Shown here one piece after another: positions 34,797-43,637 of a stretch of 64,000 nt of DNA; the stretch's first letter is position 1; every line of letters starts with the position of its first letter. Position numbers and translations under genes: made by a program. The DNA is taken from contig NZ_JADLQO010000003.1 of NCBI RefSeq assembly GCF_015477775.1, positions 248,001 to 312,000 of the forward strand. The letters are read 5' to 3'. Source of the DNA: Nocardia abscessus (GTDB taxonomy: Bacteria; Actinomycetota; Actinomycetes; Mycobacteriales; Mycobacteriaceae). The notes below the pieces were generated by a model. The model searched no databases. It worked only from the letters and a program-made list of their open reading frames with translations, and was not told where the DNA came from.

Positions 34797-35417
34797 TCAG
34801 CCGGTGGTGACCGGCCTGAATTCGGTGGCGAGCCAGGCGGGGAACTCGGTGAGGCTTGTGAGCACCACGTCCGCGCCCGCCGCGCGCAGTTCGTCGGCCG
34901 TGCACGGCCCGGTGCTGACGCCCACCGCGAACACCTCCGCGGCTCGTGCGCCGTTCATGTCGCCGACGTGGTCGCCGACGAACAGATCCGCGCCCTGTTC
35001 GCGCAGCGTCGCCGCCTTGCCCGCCGACCAGAGGTCACCCGCGAGATGGTCGACGCGCCAACCGAGTTCGGCGATGTGCAGCTGCGCCAGCGGGGCGTGC
35101 TTGCCGGTCACCACGACCACCCGTCCGTCGTTGGCCTCGACGGCCGCCAGCGCGGCCTGTGCGCCCGGCATCGGGGGAATGGTCGAGACGAGCGTCGGAT
35201 AGAGCGCTCGGTAGCGGGTCACCAGGGCCGGAACCAGTTCCTCGGGCGCGCCCGCTTCGACGAGCAAGGTGGCCAGCGGAGGGCCGAGCCGATCGGCGAA
35301 CGTCGTCCCGCACAGCGGCAGATCGAACTCGGCGCCGAGCAGGTCGATGGCTCGAGCGACGCCTGGCCGGGAATCGATCAGCGTCATGTCGAGGTCGAAG
35401 CCCACGGTCCAGGTCAC
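34797..35417 (-). CDS. HAD-family phosphatase
   Basis: 206 residues of the HAD superfamily, phosphoglycolate-phosphatase-like. Motif I is FDLDMTLIDS (nucleophile and acid Asp), motif II is VVTGK, and motif III/IV is FVGDHVGDMNGARAA. The metabolite substrate cannot be read from the sequence. The start is GTG at 35417. A TAGGGT -10-like hexamer lies seven bases before it, which suggests a leaderless transcript. Confidence 0.88.
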   Translation of the reverse strand: MTWTVGFDLDMTLIDSRPGVARAIDLLGAEFDLPLCGTTFADRLGPPLATLLVEAGAPEELVPALVTRYRALYPTLVSTIPPMPGAQAALAAVEANDGRVVVVTGKHAPLAQLHIAELGWRVDHLAGDLWSAGKAATLREQGADLFVGDHVGDMNGARAAEVFAVGVSTGPCTADELRAAGADVVLTSLTEFPAWLATEFRPVTTG

Positions 35418-35608
35418 CTACACGACCCTAATCGCCTACGCTCCGGTACGCCGGGTCGGCTGTTGTGATTCACAACTCCGCCGCGCGAGCATCAGGCCCG
35501 ATGGAACGCAGGCGGGTGGCGCCGGTGATTCACGTGGAACCCGCACTGCGCTCGATGTCACGAAAGCGGCTGTTGCCCTTCGGATTCGGCAGCGAGTGCA
35601 AACGTGCG

Positions 35609-36562
35609 TCAGGTGCGTCGCGGTGGCGCGGCACGCTTGGTGTAGCCGCTGATCGGACCGATCTCCATTCGATCGATTCCGCGCAGCGCGCCGAGCCGCT
35701 CGGTGGTGTAGCGGAACAGGGCGTCCGCGTCGCGGCAGACGACGCACGCCAGCAGAGTGTGCGGTCCGGTGGTCGCGGCGACGAACGCCGCCTCCGGATC
35801 GTCGGCCAGCGCGGTCGCGACGGCCAGTAGATGCGCGGGGGCGACGGTCAACCACAGCAGGCTCTGCACGGTGAACCCGAACAGCGCGGGATCGATCTCG
35901 ACGTCGAAACCGAGGACCCGGGCGTCGCGCAGTTCTTCGACCCGCCGTCGCACCGCGGATTCCGACCACCCGACCGCCCGCGCGAGCCGCGGATAGGTCG
36001 CCCGCCCATCGGCGGCCAGCGCGGGGAACAGACGCTGATCCAGTTCGCTCGGCGCCACCGGTGCGGGCGGGTCCGTCGCGGGCGCACGCAGGGCCGCGCT
36101 CTGCTCGGTGGACAGCGCCGACATCCGGCCCTGCCAGCGGCGTTGCATGACGTGCCGCAGCACGCGGTGGGCGTCCACGGATAGGGCGGCCGGGTGGCGG
36201 GCGAGTTCGGGCAGGGGAGCGTCGCCGGGGACGCGGAACAAGCAGACCAGTTCGGCGCCACCGGCGATGACCGTCACCCAGGCGGTGTCGGCGCGGCGGG
36301 CCAGCGCGCGGGCCAGCGCGGCGGTGGCCTCCGGCCGGACCCGCAGGCGGACCAGCCACTCGGCGTGACCGACGCGTCCGGTGTCGGCGATCCCGGTGAC
36401 CCGCAGTCCTCCGGTGTCGAGCAGGCGCCGGTAGCGGCGCGCCAGGGTGCGCTCGGAGACGTCCAGCACCGGTGCGAGCCTGCTGAACGGCGCACGACCG
36501 TCGAGCTGCAAGGCGTGCAGCAAACTTCGGTCGATGTCGTCCAAGCTGACCGAATCCACCAC
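35609..36562 (-). CDS. Lrp/AsnC-family transcription regulator with two units
   Basis: About 317 residues, twice the usual Lrp length. The first unit has the HTH DDIDRSLLHALQLDGRAPFS...RTLARRY; the second has SELDQRLFPALAADGRATYP...SAVRRRVEELRD, each followed by a RAM-like alpha/beta domain. The tandem layout is common in actinobacteria. The open frame begins with a TTG at 36577; GTGs at 36562 and 36559 are more plausible. It diverges from the VOC gene, a likely target. Confidence 0.85.
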   Translation of the reverse strand: MVDSVSLDDIDRSLLHALQLDGRAPFSRLAPVLDVSERTLARRYRRLLDTGGLRVTGIADTGRVGHAEWLVRLRVRPEATAALARALARRADTAWVTVIAGGAELVCLFRVPGDAPLPELARHPAALSVDAHRVLRHVMQRRWQGRMSALSTEQSAALRAPATDPPAPVAPSELDQRLFPALAADGRATYPRLARAVGWSESAVRRRVEELRDARVLGFDVEIDPALFGFTVQSLLWLTVAPAHLLAVATALADDPEAAFVAATTGPHTLLACVVCRDADALFRYTTERLGALRGIDRMEIGPISGYTKRAAPPRRT

Positions 36563-36645
36563 GTCAGGGTAGGGCAATGTCGGAATCCGGCGGATCCGCC
36601 GTGGTGACAGGCAGGCGCACCTGCTACCGGACGAGCATCGTCGGC

Positions 36646-37521
36646 GTGCAGAAACCGATCGACGCCATCCACCACACCGGAATCCTGACTCGCGATCTGG
36701 ACGGTCTGGAACGCCGCTACCTCGACCTCGGCTTCACTCTCAGTCCCCGCTCCCGGCACCTGCTGAGCGCGCGACCGGGCGAACCGCCCACACCCGGATG
36801 CACGGCCAACCGCTGTGCGCTGTTCGGCGGTTCCTACCTCGAACTGCTCGGCATCGTGGACGAATCCGCGCCGGACCCCTGGCACACCAAGGCGATGGCC
36901 GACGAGTACGAAGGCTTCCGCCTGCTCAACTTCGAAACCGGTGACGCGGAATCGGCGCGGCGCCGGCTCACGGAGGCGGGCGTGCGCGCGACCGGCGTGC
37001 TCGACCTGGAGCGCGACGTCGAGACCGAGGACGGCATCCGGACGGTGCGCGCGCGGGCCGTGCACGTCGACCCGAGTTCGACGCCGGAGGCGCTGCTGGG
37101 CGTCGCGCAGCATCTCACCCGCGAATACGTCCACCAGCCGCGCTATCTGACGCACCCGAACGGCGCCCGCGCCATCGCCGCCGTGCTGATCGTGGTGGAC
37201 GACGACGCGTTCGACGCGACCGTCGCACGCTACGGTCGCATCCTGGCCGTGTCCGCCGTGCGCAAAGGGCCGCTGACTGTGCTGGAGATGGGCTCGGGAC
37301 GACTGGAGATGGTGCGCGCGTCCCAGGCGGGCGCCGTGTTGCCGGGCGAGGCGGCGCCCGCGCCGTCCTACCTGGCCGCGATGACCATCGCCGTGCACGA
37401 TCTGGCCGTCGCCCGTGCGGTCATCGCGAAAGCGGGCGTGCCGGTCCGCGAGACCGACGAGGGTTTCTTCGTCTCCGCGCGTGACGCCTACGGCGCCGGG
37501 CTGTTCTTCGTGACGGACTGA
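36646..37521 (+). CDS. VOC/glyoxalase-like domain protein
   Basis: 291 residues from GTG 36646; an ATG at 36577 would add 23 residues but would begin inside the divergent regulator's 5' end. The N-terminus IDAIHHTGILTRDLDGLERRY and the later repeat AAMTIAVHDLAVARAVIAKAGV are paired beta-alpha-beta units of the VOC fold, resembling the Glyoxalase_3 group. His in IHH and Glu in YLELLG are possible metal ligands. The reaction is unknown. Its stop is one base from the stop of the convergent permease. Confidence 0.78.
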   Translation: MQKPIDAIHHTGILTRDLDGLERRYLDLGFTLSPRSRHLLSARPGEPPTPGCTANRCALFGGSYLELLGIVDESAPDPWHTKAMADEYEGFRLLNFETGDAESARRRLTEAGVRATGVLDLERDVETEDGIRTVRARAVHVDPSSTPEALLGVAQHLTREYVHQPRYLTHPNGARAIAAVLIVVDDDAFDATVARYGRILAVSAVRKGPLTVLEMGSGRLEMVRASQAGAVLPGEAAPAPSYLAAMTIAVHDLAVARAVIAKAGVPVRETDEGFFVSARDAYGAGLFFVTD

Positions 37522-37522
37522 C

Positions 37523-38938
37523 TCAGGCAGGCGGCGGGCCGGGGCGGGGTTCGGCGAGGGTGGAGCGCTTGCGGCCGTATCCGAGGTAGACGGCGATACC
37601 CACCAGCACCCAGACACCGAACCGCACCCAGGTCAGCGCCTCGAGGGTGGTCGCGAGCAGGACGCAGCCGATCAGCGCGAGGATCGGAACCAGCGGCACG
37701 AGCGGGGTGCGGAAGGGGCGTTCGCGCTCGGGCTCCACCCGGCGCAGCACCAGCACGCCCACGCACACCACCGCGAACGCCGACAGGGCGCCGATGTTCA
37801 CCAGTTCGACCACGATATCGATCGGCAGCAGCCCCGCGATGATCGCGCCGATGGCCCCGAGCAGCAGCGTCAGCCGCACCGGGGTCGAACGTTTTCCGGT
37901 CGCCGCGAGGCGGTAGGGGAGCAGCCGGTCGCGGCACATCGCGAACATCAATCGAACCTGCGCGTACACGATCAGCAGCAGGCCCTTGGTCAGCGCGACG
38001 ATCGAGGCGATCACGATGACCTCGCCGATCCATCCGATGCGCACCGCGCCGAACGCGGTCGCGATCGGCGCGCTGTTGTTCAGCGTCGCGAACGGCACCA
38101 TGCCGGTGAGCACCACGCTGACCAGCGCGTAGAGCACGGTGGCGATGAGCACCGTGCCGATGATGGCGAACGGGACGTCGCGGCGCGGGTTGCGAGCTTC
38201 CTCCGCCGAGGCGGCGACCACGTCGAAACCGAGGAAGGCGAAGAACGCGATCGCCGCGCCTCCGACGATGCCCCCGACCCCGAACGGGGCGAACGGGGTC
38301 CAGTTGTCCACGGCGACGTGCGGTGCGCCGACGGCGATCACCAGCACGAGCACACCGATGGTCACGCCGACCAGCACTTTGGTGATGCGCGCGGTGAAGG
38401 TGACCTCCCCGGCCAGCACCGCGACGACGACGGCGACGATCAGCACGGCGGGCAGATTCACCACACCGCCTTCGGCGGGCCCCGCGGCGAGCGCGTGCGG
38501 AACGGTGAGGCCGAACAGCGAGTCCAGCGCGGACACGGTGGTGCCGGACCATCCGATCGCCACCGCGGCTCCCGCGATGACGAACTCCAGCAGCAGGTTC
38601 CAGCCGACCAGGAACGCCGGACCTTCGCCGAGGGTCGCGTAGGTGTAGGTGTACGCGCTGCCGGAGACCGGCGCCATCGCCGCGAGTTCGCTGTAGCACA
38701 GCGCCACCAGTACGCACACCGCTCCCGCCAGCGCGAACGACAGCACGATGGCGGGCCCTGCCTTCTCCGCGGCGGCGACGCCGGTGATGACGAAGATTCC
38801 CGCGCCGACGATGGTGCCGACGCCCATGGCGGTGAGGTCGAGTCGTCCGAGCCTGCGCGCCAGCGCGGGCGCGCCCGCCTCGGTCGTCGCGGTGTCGGGC
38901 AGGCGGCGGCGCCATCGCCGGGCTGATGCGGTGGTCAT
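37523..38938 (-). CDS. APC-family amino-acid permease
   Basis: 471 residues with about 12 membrane segments. The first segment has the substrate-binding motif GVGTIVGAGIFVITG and a later one FFAFLGFDVVAASAEEARNPRRDVP, typical of cationic amino-acid transporters. It would import amino acids with protons. The adjacent Lrp-type regulator is a plausible controller. The ATG at 38938 has AAGGGAG close upstream. Confidence 0.92.
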   Translation of the reverse strand: MTTASARRWRRRLPDTATTEAGAPALARRLGRLDLTAMGVGTIVGAGIFVITGVAAAEKAGPAIVLSFALAGAVCVLVALCYSELAAMAPVSGSAYTYTYATLGEGPAFLVGWNLLLEFVIAGAAVAIGWSGTTVSALDSLFGLTVPHALAAGPAEGGVVNLPAVLIVAVVVAVLAGEVTFTARITKVLVGVTIGVLVLVIAVGAPHVAVDNWTPFAPFGVGGIVGGAAIAFFAFLGFDVVAASAEEARNPRRDVPFAIIGTVLIATVLYALVSVVLTGMVPFATLNNSAPIATAFGAVRIGWIGEVIVIASIVALTKGLLLIVYAQVRLMFAMCRDRLLPYRLAATGKRSTPVRLTLLLGAIGAIIAGLLPIDIVVELVNIGALSAFAVVCVGVLVLRRVEPERERPFRTPLVPLVPILALIGCVLLATTLEALTWVRFGVWVLVGIAVYLGYGRKRSTLAEPRPGPPPA

Positions 38939-39070
38939 GACTCCCTTACGAGAACGGTCCGTCGGTCGCGGCCGGGTATGCCGAACCGATGGACCATTCT
39001 CGCCGCGCAGCCGTGGCTGGGAATAACTGGGGTGTTGCGGACGGTGCGCGCCCGCACCGGCCCGGATCGC

Positions 39071-40216
39071 TCAGCTGCTGGAGGACGTGGCGAAGGGCGT
39101 TGCCGCGGCGACGCGGGCCGCGCGGTTGGGATGCCGCCACAGGCCCTTGCGCTCGAGGATCGGCAGCACGCCTTCGCCGAACCAGTACGCCTCTTCCAGG
39201 TGGGGGTAGCCGGAGAGGATGAAGTGCTCGATGCCCAGCCGGGCGTACTCGGCCAGCCGATCGGCGACTTCGGCGTGCGAGCCGACCAGCGCGGTGCCCG
39301 CGCCGCCGCGGACCAGGCCGACGCCCGCCCAGAGGTTGGGCGCGATTTCCAGCCGCTCGGTGCTGCCGCCGTGCAGTTCCGACATCCGTCGCTGGCCTTC
39401 GGATTCACTGCGCGCCAGATTGGCCTGCACCCGCTCGATGTCGGCGGGATCGATGCCGGCCAGCAGGCGATCGGCCTCGGCCCACGCCTGCTCGGAGGTG
39501 TCCCGGCTGATCACGTGGACGCGCAGGCCGTAGTCGAGCACGCGCCCGTGGTCGACCGCAAGGCGGCGGATCCACTCCAGTTTCCCGCTCACCGCGGGCA
39601 GCGGTTCGCCCCAGGTCAGGTAGGTGTCGCTGTAGCGGGCCGCGATCGGGCCGGCCGGTGCGGAGGAACCGCCGAAGAACACCGGCGGCACCGGATCCGG
39701 ACGGTTGCTCAGCAGTGCCTGCTGTACCCGGATGTGCTCGCCCTCGAAGGTCACCGGCTCGGTGGAGGTCCACAGTTCGCGTACCACGTGCAGGAATTCG
39801 CCGGTGCGGGCGTAGCGCTGGGTCTTGTCCAGGAAGTCGCCGTAGGCCTGCTGCTCGTGTGGCTCGCCACCGGTCACCACGTTGAGCAGCAATCTGCCCC
39901 GGGAGTGCCGCTGGAACGTCGCCGCCATCTGCGCCGCGAGCGTCGGGCTGACCAGCCCTGGGCGGAAGGCCACCAGGAACTTCAGCGTCTCGGTGGTCTC
40001 GACCATCATCGCGGTGGTCAGCCAGGCGTCCTCGCACCACGCGCCGGTGGGGGTGAGCACGGCCTCGAAGCCGTTGTCCTCGGCCGCGGCGCCGATCTGG
40101 TTCAGATACCGCAGGCTGGCCGGGCGGTCACCGGACATGAACGTGCCGTGCCCGCCCGCGACCAGCCCGCGGGAATCGCCGTAGGTGGGGAGGAACCAGT
40201 GGAACGACAGACTCAT
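39071..40216 (-). CDS. ssuD: FMNH2-dependent alkanesulfonate monooxygenase (SsuD-like)
   Basis: 381 residues. The N-terminus SLSFHWFLPTYGDSRGLV, the VAFRPGLVSPTLAAQMAATF segment and the NVVTGG element match the SsuD group of luciferase-like enzymes, which split alkanesulfonates to aldehydes and sulfite using FMNH2. No ssuE reductase or ssuABC transporter is adjacent. The ATG at 40216 gives the SsuD N-terminus; the open frame upstream is not protein-like. It diverges from the EthA-like gene. Confidence 0.88.
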   Translation of the reverse strand: MSLSFHWFLPTYGDSRGLVAGGHGTFMSGDRPASLRYLNQIGAAAEDNGFEAVLTPTGAWCEDAWLTTAMMVETTETLKFLVAFRPGLVSPTLAAQMAATFQRHSRGRLLLNVVTGGEPHEQQAYGDFLDKTQRYARTGEFLHVVRELWTSTEPVTFEGEHIRVQQALLSNRPDPVPPVFFGGSSAPAGPIAARYSDTYLTWGEPLPAVSGKLEWIRRLAVDHGRVLDYGLRVHVISRDTSEQAWAEADRLLAGIDPADIERVQANLARSESEGQRRMSELHGGSTERLEIAPNLWAGVGLVRGGAGTALVGSHAEVADRLAEYARLGIEHFILSGYPHLEEAYWFGEGVLPILERKGLWRHPNRAARVAAATPFATSSSS

Positions 40217-40555
40217 GCGGAGCCAACTCCCTTCCGGAGACCGTGGCCGGGTCACCCTGGTGACCGCCGCGCACGCGAAGCGACCCGAACCGGCTCCCGG
40301 TCCGCGACGATGACAGACCCGCGACGCCTCGGGGTAGCGGGTTAGATCGAGGGCGGTGCGCCTTGTGGGCGCGCCGCAGTGATCCATGCTGAGCGCTCGA
40401 CCGGCCGGGGTCACGGTTTGGAACCAGGCCGGTTTTTATTCGTGTGTCCGTACGTGTCACTATTTCCGTACTAGACGTAACCACGGATAACACGTAATCT
40501 GGCCTCAGCACGCACCCCACGGTGTGCGAGGCGGACGGACGAAACGAGTACCTCA
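40217..40555. other. 339-base divergent promoter region (SsuD-like / EthA-like)
   Basis: The AT-rich stretch at about 40430-40500 must hold the EthA-like promoter. It contains repeated CCGTAC and CGTAA elements (at about 40450, 40470, 40476 and 40493) that could be binding sites. I do not see a clear long palindrome or a TetR gene of EthR type nearby. Confidence 0.4.
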
Positions 40556-42064
40556 ATGACGCGGCATGTCGACGTACTGATCATCGGCGCTGGGCTGTCC
40601 GGAATCGGCATGGCCTGCCATCTCACCAAGGAGCAGACGGGACGCAGCTACGCGATCCTGGAGGGCAGGACCGCCATCGGCGGCACGTGGGACCTGTTCC
40701 GCTACCCCGGCATTCGATCCGACTCGGACATGTACACCTTCGGTTACGGCTTTCGGCCGTGGAACGGCACGAAGGTGCTCGCCGACGGACCGAACATCCG
40801 CCGGTACATCGAGGAGACCGCGGACGAGTACGGCGTCACCGAGCACATCCGGTTCGGCCGCAAGGTGACCACGGCGCGCTGGTCCAGCGAGACGTCCACC
40901 TGGACGGTCGAGGCACTCGACGAGCAGACCGGCGAGACCGAGGTCTACACCAGCGATTTCCTGGTCGGCTGCACCGGCTACTACGACTACGACAACGGCT
41001 ATCGTCCGCGGTTTCCCGGCGAGGAGAACTTCGGCGGGCAGATCGTGCACCCGCAGCACTGGCCCGAAGGCCTCGACTACTCCGGCAAGCGAGTGGTGGT
41101 GATCGGGTCCGGCGCCACCGCGATCACCCTGATCCCGGCCATGAGCGATACGGCGGCGCACGTCACCATGCTGCAGCGCTCACCGACGTACATCACCGCG
41201 CTGCCCGCCGACGACCCGGTCGCGGTGGGGATGAAGGCCGCCAAGGTGCCCGCCGCACTCGCCTACCGGATCGGGCGCGCGCGCAACATCGCCTTGCAGC
41301 GCGCCAGCTTCCAGCTCTCCCGCACCAATCCGGAGGCGGCGAAGAAGCTGCTGCTCGCCGCCGTGCGAATGCAGGTCGGCTCGGGCATCGACATGCGCCA
41401 TTTCACCCCGTCCTACAACCCGTGGGACCAGCGTCTGTGCGTGGTGCCCAACGGTGACCTGTTCAAGGTCCTGCGCAGTGGCAAGGCGTCCATCGTCACC
41501 GACCGCATCGAGACGTTCACCGAGACCGGCATCCGCCTGGCCTCCGGCGAGGAACTGCCCGCCGACCTGGTCATCAGCGCCACCGGTCTGAGCGTGCAGA
41601 TGCTCGGCGGCATGAGCCTGGAGATCGACGGCGAGCCGGTGGCCACCCGGGATCGGGTGGTCTACAAGGGCGCGATGCTCGACGGCGTGCCGAACGCGAT
41701 GATGGTGCTCGGCTACACCAACGCGTCCTGGACGCTGAAGGCCGACCTCGCGGCCGAATACTTCTGCCGCGTGCTCAACCACATGAAGGCGAACGGTTTC
41801 ACCCGGGTCGAGCCCGTGGCCACCGACCGCGATCGCGGTACCGACTCCGTGATGGGCGGCGCGCTGAGCTCCGGTTACATCCAGCGCGGCGACGCGGTGA
41901 TGCCGCGGCAGGGCACCAACGGCCCGTGGCAGGTGATCAACAACTACTTCCGCGACCGCAAGCTGCTGCGCAAGGGCGCGCTGGAGGACGGGGTGCTCTC
42001 CTTCAGTCGTGCCGAGAAGGCGCCGACCGCCGCACCGCGGCTGGAAGGCACGCGCAGCGCCTGA
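40556..42064 (+). CDS. EthA-like Baeyer-Villiger flavin monooxygenase
   Basis: 502 residues with the EthA pattern: FAD motif GAGLSGIGMACHL, GGTWDLFRYPGIRSDSDMYTFG, a Baeyer-Villiger-type FxGxxxHxxxWP segment here reading FGGQIVHPQHWPE, NADPH motif VIGSGATAITL, then HFTPSYNPWDQRLCVVPNGD. It oxidises ketones to esters or lactones; EthA of mycobacteria also activates thioamide prodrugs. No regulator gene like ethR is divergent; the neighbour is SsuD-like. The ribosome-binding site is weak (ACGAG). Confidence 0.92.
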   Translation: MTRHVDVLIIGAGLSGIGMACHLTKEQTGRSYAILEGRTAIGGTWDLFRYPGIRSDSDMYTFGYGFRPWNGTKVLADGPNIRRYIEETADEYGVTEHIRFGRKVTTARWSSETSTWTVEALDEQTGETEVYTSDFLVGCTGYYDYDNGYRPRFPGEENFGGQIVHPQHWPEGLDYSGKRVVVIGSGATAITLIPAMSDTAAHVTMLQRSPTYITALPADDPVAVGMKAAKVPAALAYRIGRARNIALQRASFQLSRTNPEAAKKLLLAAVRMQVGSGIDMRHFTPSYNPWDQRLCVVPNGDLFKVLRSGKASIVTDRIETFTETGIRLASGEELPADLVISATGLSVQMLGGMSLEIDGEPVATRDRVVYKGAMLDGVPNAMMVLGYTNASWTLKADLAAEYFCRVLNHMKANGFTRVEPVATDRDRGTDSVMGGALSSGYIQRGDAVMPRQGTNGPWQVINNYFRDRKLLRKGALEDGVLSFSRAEKAPTAAPRLEGTRSA

Positions 42065-42079
42065 GTGTCGTCCGGCGTT

Positions 42080-42970
42080 TCACCGCGGCGGGCACGACCA
42101 GGTGCCCGCCGCGAATCCGGACAACTCGCACAGCGCGGTGCGCGGGTAGTAGGGGCCCATGATCTCTGCGGCATGCTCCGGCGGAGTTCCGCCGGGCACG
42201 TTCTGCACGGCATGCGGAAAGTCACTGTCCGGCAACATGTTCCGCAACACCAGCAATTGCTGTCGATCGGCGTGCGCGGCGTCGAAGGGTACGAAGGTCG
42301 CACCCGGGATCCGCTCGATCCGTTCCCGCTGCCGCTCGGTGCCGACGACGTAGGTTAGCCGTCGGCATCGACGGCGGTCCGGTCGTCCGTGCGGCATCCG
42401 TCATCGATCGTGCCGTCCGGCAGCGGATTACGGGCCACCGGGCCCGGCGGGATCGACGGGTAGGCGCACCTCGAGAAATAGCGCACGTCCGCCACCGAAC
42501 GCGGCCACGGCGCCGGATGCTCGCCCCGCGCGGTGCGCGGCGCCTTGCCGCGGACGACGAGCACGCGGTCGTCGCGTGGCGGCACCAGCGCGTAGCGCAG
42601 ATAGGCGTTGTCGACGTTCGGGAACGCCGAGACCGGGCCGCTGGTGTCGACGCGCGCGAAGCCCGTGCTGTCGGCGCCGGGACCACCCGAGGGCGAGTAG
42701 GTCCGCATGATCAGGAACCCCGGCTGCCCGGTCATCGCGTTCGCGGGTGCGAGCGGCAACGTATTCGGCTGCCCGGCGGCGACATCCGGACGCACGGCGA
42801 TCGTGTACGGGCCCCGGGTGCGGTAGGCGTCCGCGACGGGTTGGCATCGCCGGGCTCCGGTTCGATCCGATAGTCGGCGATCGCCGACGAGACACCGTCG
42901 CGGGTGAATCCGTTGAAGGTCGAGGTGTTGAACGACAGGTACCGCGCATCGGGGAAGTGGCCGCGCAACG
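42080..42970 (-). pseudogene. Truncated, twice-frameshifted secreted-protein gene
   Basis: Three frames join into one protein. The first reads RGHFPDARYLSFNTSTFNG to IEPEPGDANP. After a shift near 42840 it continues VADAYRTRGPYTIAVRPDV to TAVDADG. After a second shift near 42357 it goes on LTYVVGTERQRERI to FAAGTWSCPPR. Each junction needs only one base. The N-terminus, probably a signal sequence, is missing because the frame begins next to the stop of the TetR gene. I do not recognise the family. Sequencing errors at both junctions are possible, but the missing 5' end supports real decay. Confidence 0.75.
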
Positions 42971-42973
42971 TCG

Positions 42974-43591
42974 CTACAGACCCAGCAGAGTCTCCGAGAC
43001 CGTCACCATGGCGTCGCGGTACTCGGCGCGGCTGGGTCCGTCGGCGTCGCGGCGGGCCAGCACGCCTGCGGTGAGGGCGTAGCCGATGGTTTCCGCGATC
43101 ACGCGCGGCGCGACCGCCGGGGTGATGCGGCCCGCGTCGAGCTGGCGCTGAAGATACCGGGTGAAGCGGCGGATCGGGCGCTCGGTGATCTCCGCGGCCA
43201 GGGCGGCCACCCTGGGGTCCACCGCTCCGCGTTCGTCGATCAGGCGCAGCAGCGGTCCCGCCGTCGCGACCGCGCCGGCGAACGACTCGATGGTGGCCCG
43301 CAACATCGTTCGCGGGTCGTCATCCTCGATACCCGGCTCCTGGGCGGCGAGGAAGTCGTCGCGCACCCGCTCGGCCAGCGCGAAGAAGATCTCTTCCTTC
43401 GAGGCGAAGTAGACGTACATCGTGGCGCGGGAGACACCGGCCTCGGCGGTGATCGTGGCGACCGTGGTGTTGTCGTAGCCGCGCTCGGCGAACACCCGCG
43501 CCGCGGCGTCGAGGAGGTCGCGGTGCCGGGAGGTGTGCGAGCGCTCCCGCGCGGCGCGCACCGACCAGGTGGACTGGGTCACGCAGGTCAT
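42974..43591 (-). CDS. TetR-family repressor
   Basis: 205 residues. The N-terminal HTH reads LLDAAARVFAERGYDNTTVATITAEAGVSRATMYVYFASKEEIF, a textbook TetR domain; the C-terminal ligand domain is of the YcdC/TetR-like type. The ATG at 43591 is used; a later GTG (VRAARERSHTSRH) is possible. It diverges from the acyl-CoA carboxylase gene across 46 bases that contain a long dyad, so it very probably represses both. Confidence 0.92.
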   Translation of the reverse strand: MTCVTQSTWSVRAARERSHTSRHRDLLDAAARVFAERGYDNTTVATITAEAGVSRATMYVYFASKEEIFFALAERVRDDFLAAQEPGIEDDDPRTMLRATIESFAGAVATAGPLLRLIDERGAVDPRVAALAAEITERPIRRFTRYLQRQLDAGRITPAVAPRVIAETIGYALTAGVLARRDADGPSRAEYRDAMVTVSETLLGL

Positions 43592-43602
43592 CGTCGCGCA
43601 TA

Positions 43603-43624
43603 TTGACGTTGACGTCAATGTCAA
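43603..43624. promoter_or_regulatory. TetR operator between repressor and carboxylase genes
   Basis: A 22-base imperfect palindrome built on the perfect core TTGACGTCAA, flanked by TTGACG on the left and TGTCAA on the right. It lies 12 bases before the TetR start and 14 bases before the carboxylase start, so one dimer pair could block both genes. Confidence 0.75.
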
Positions 43625-43637
43625 CGAGACTGACGGC

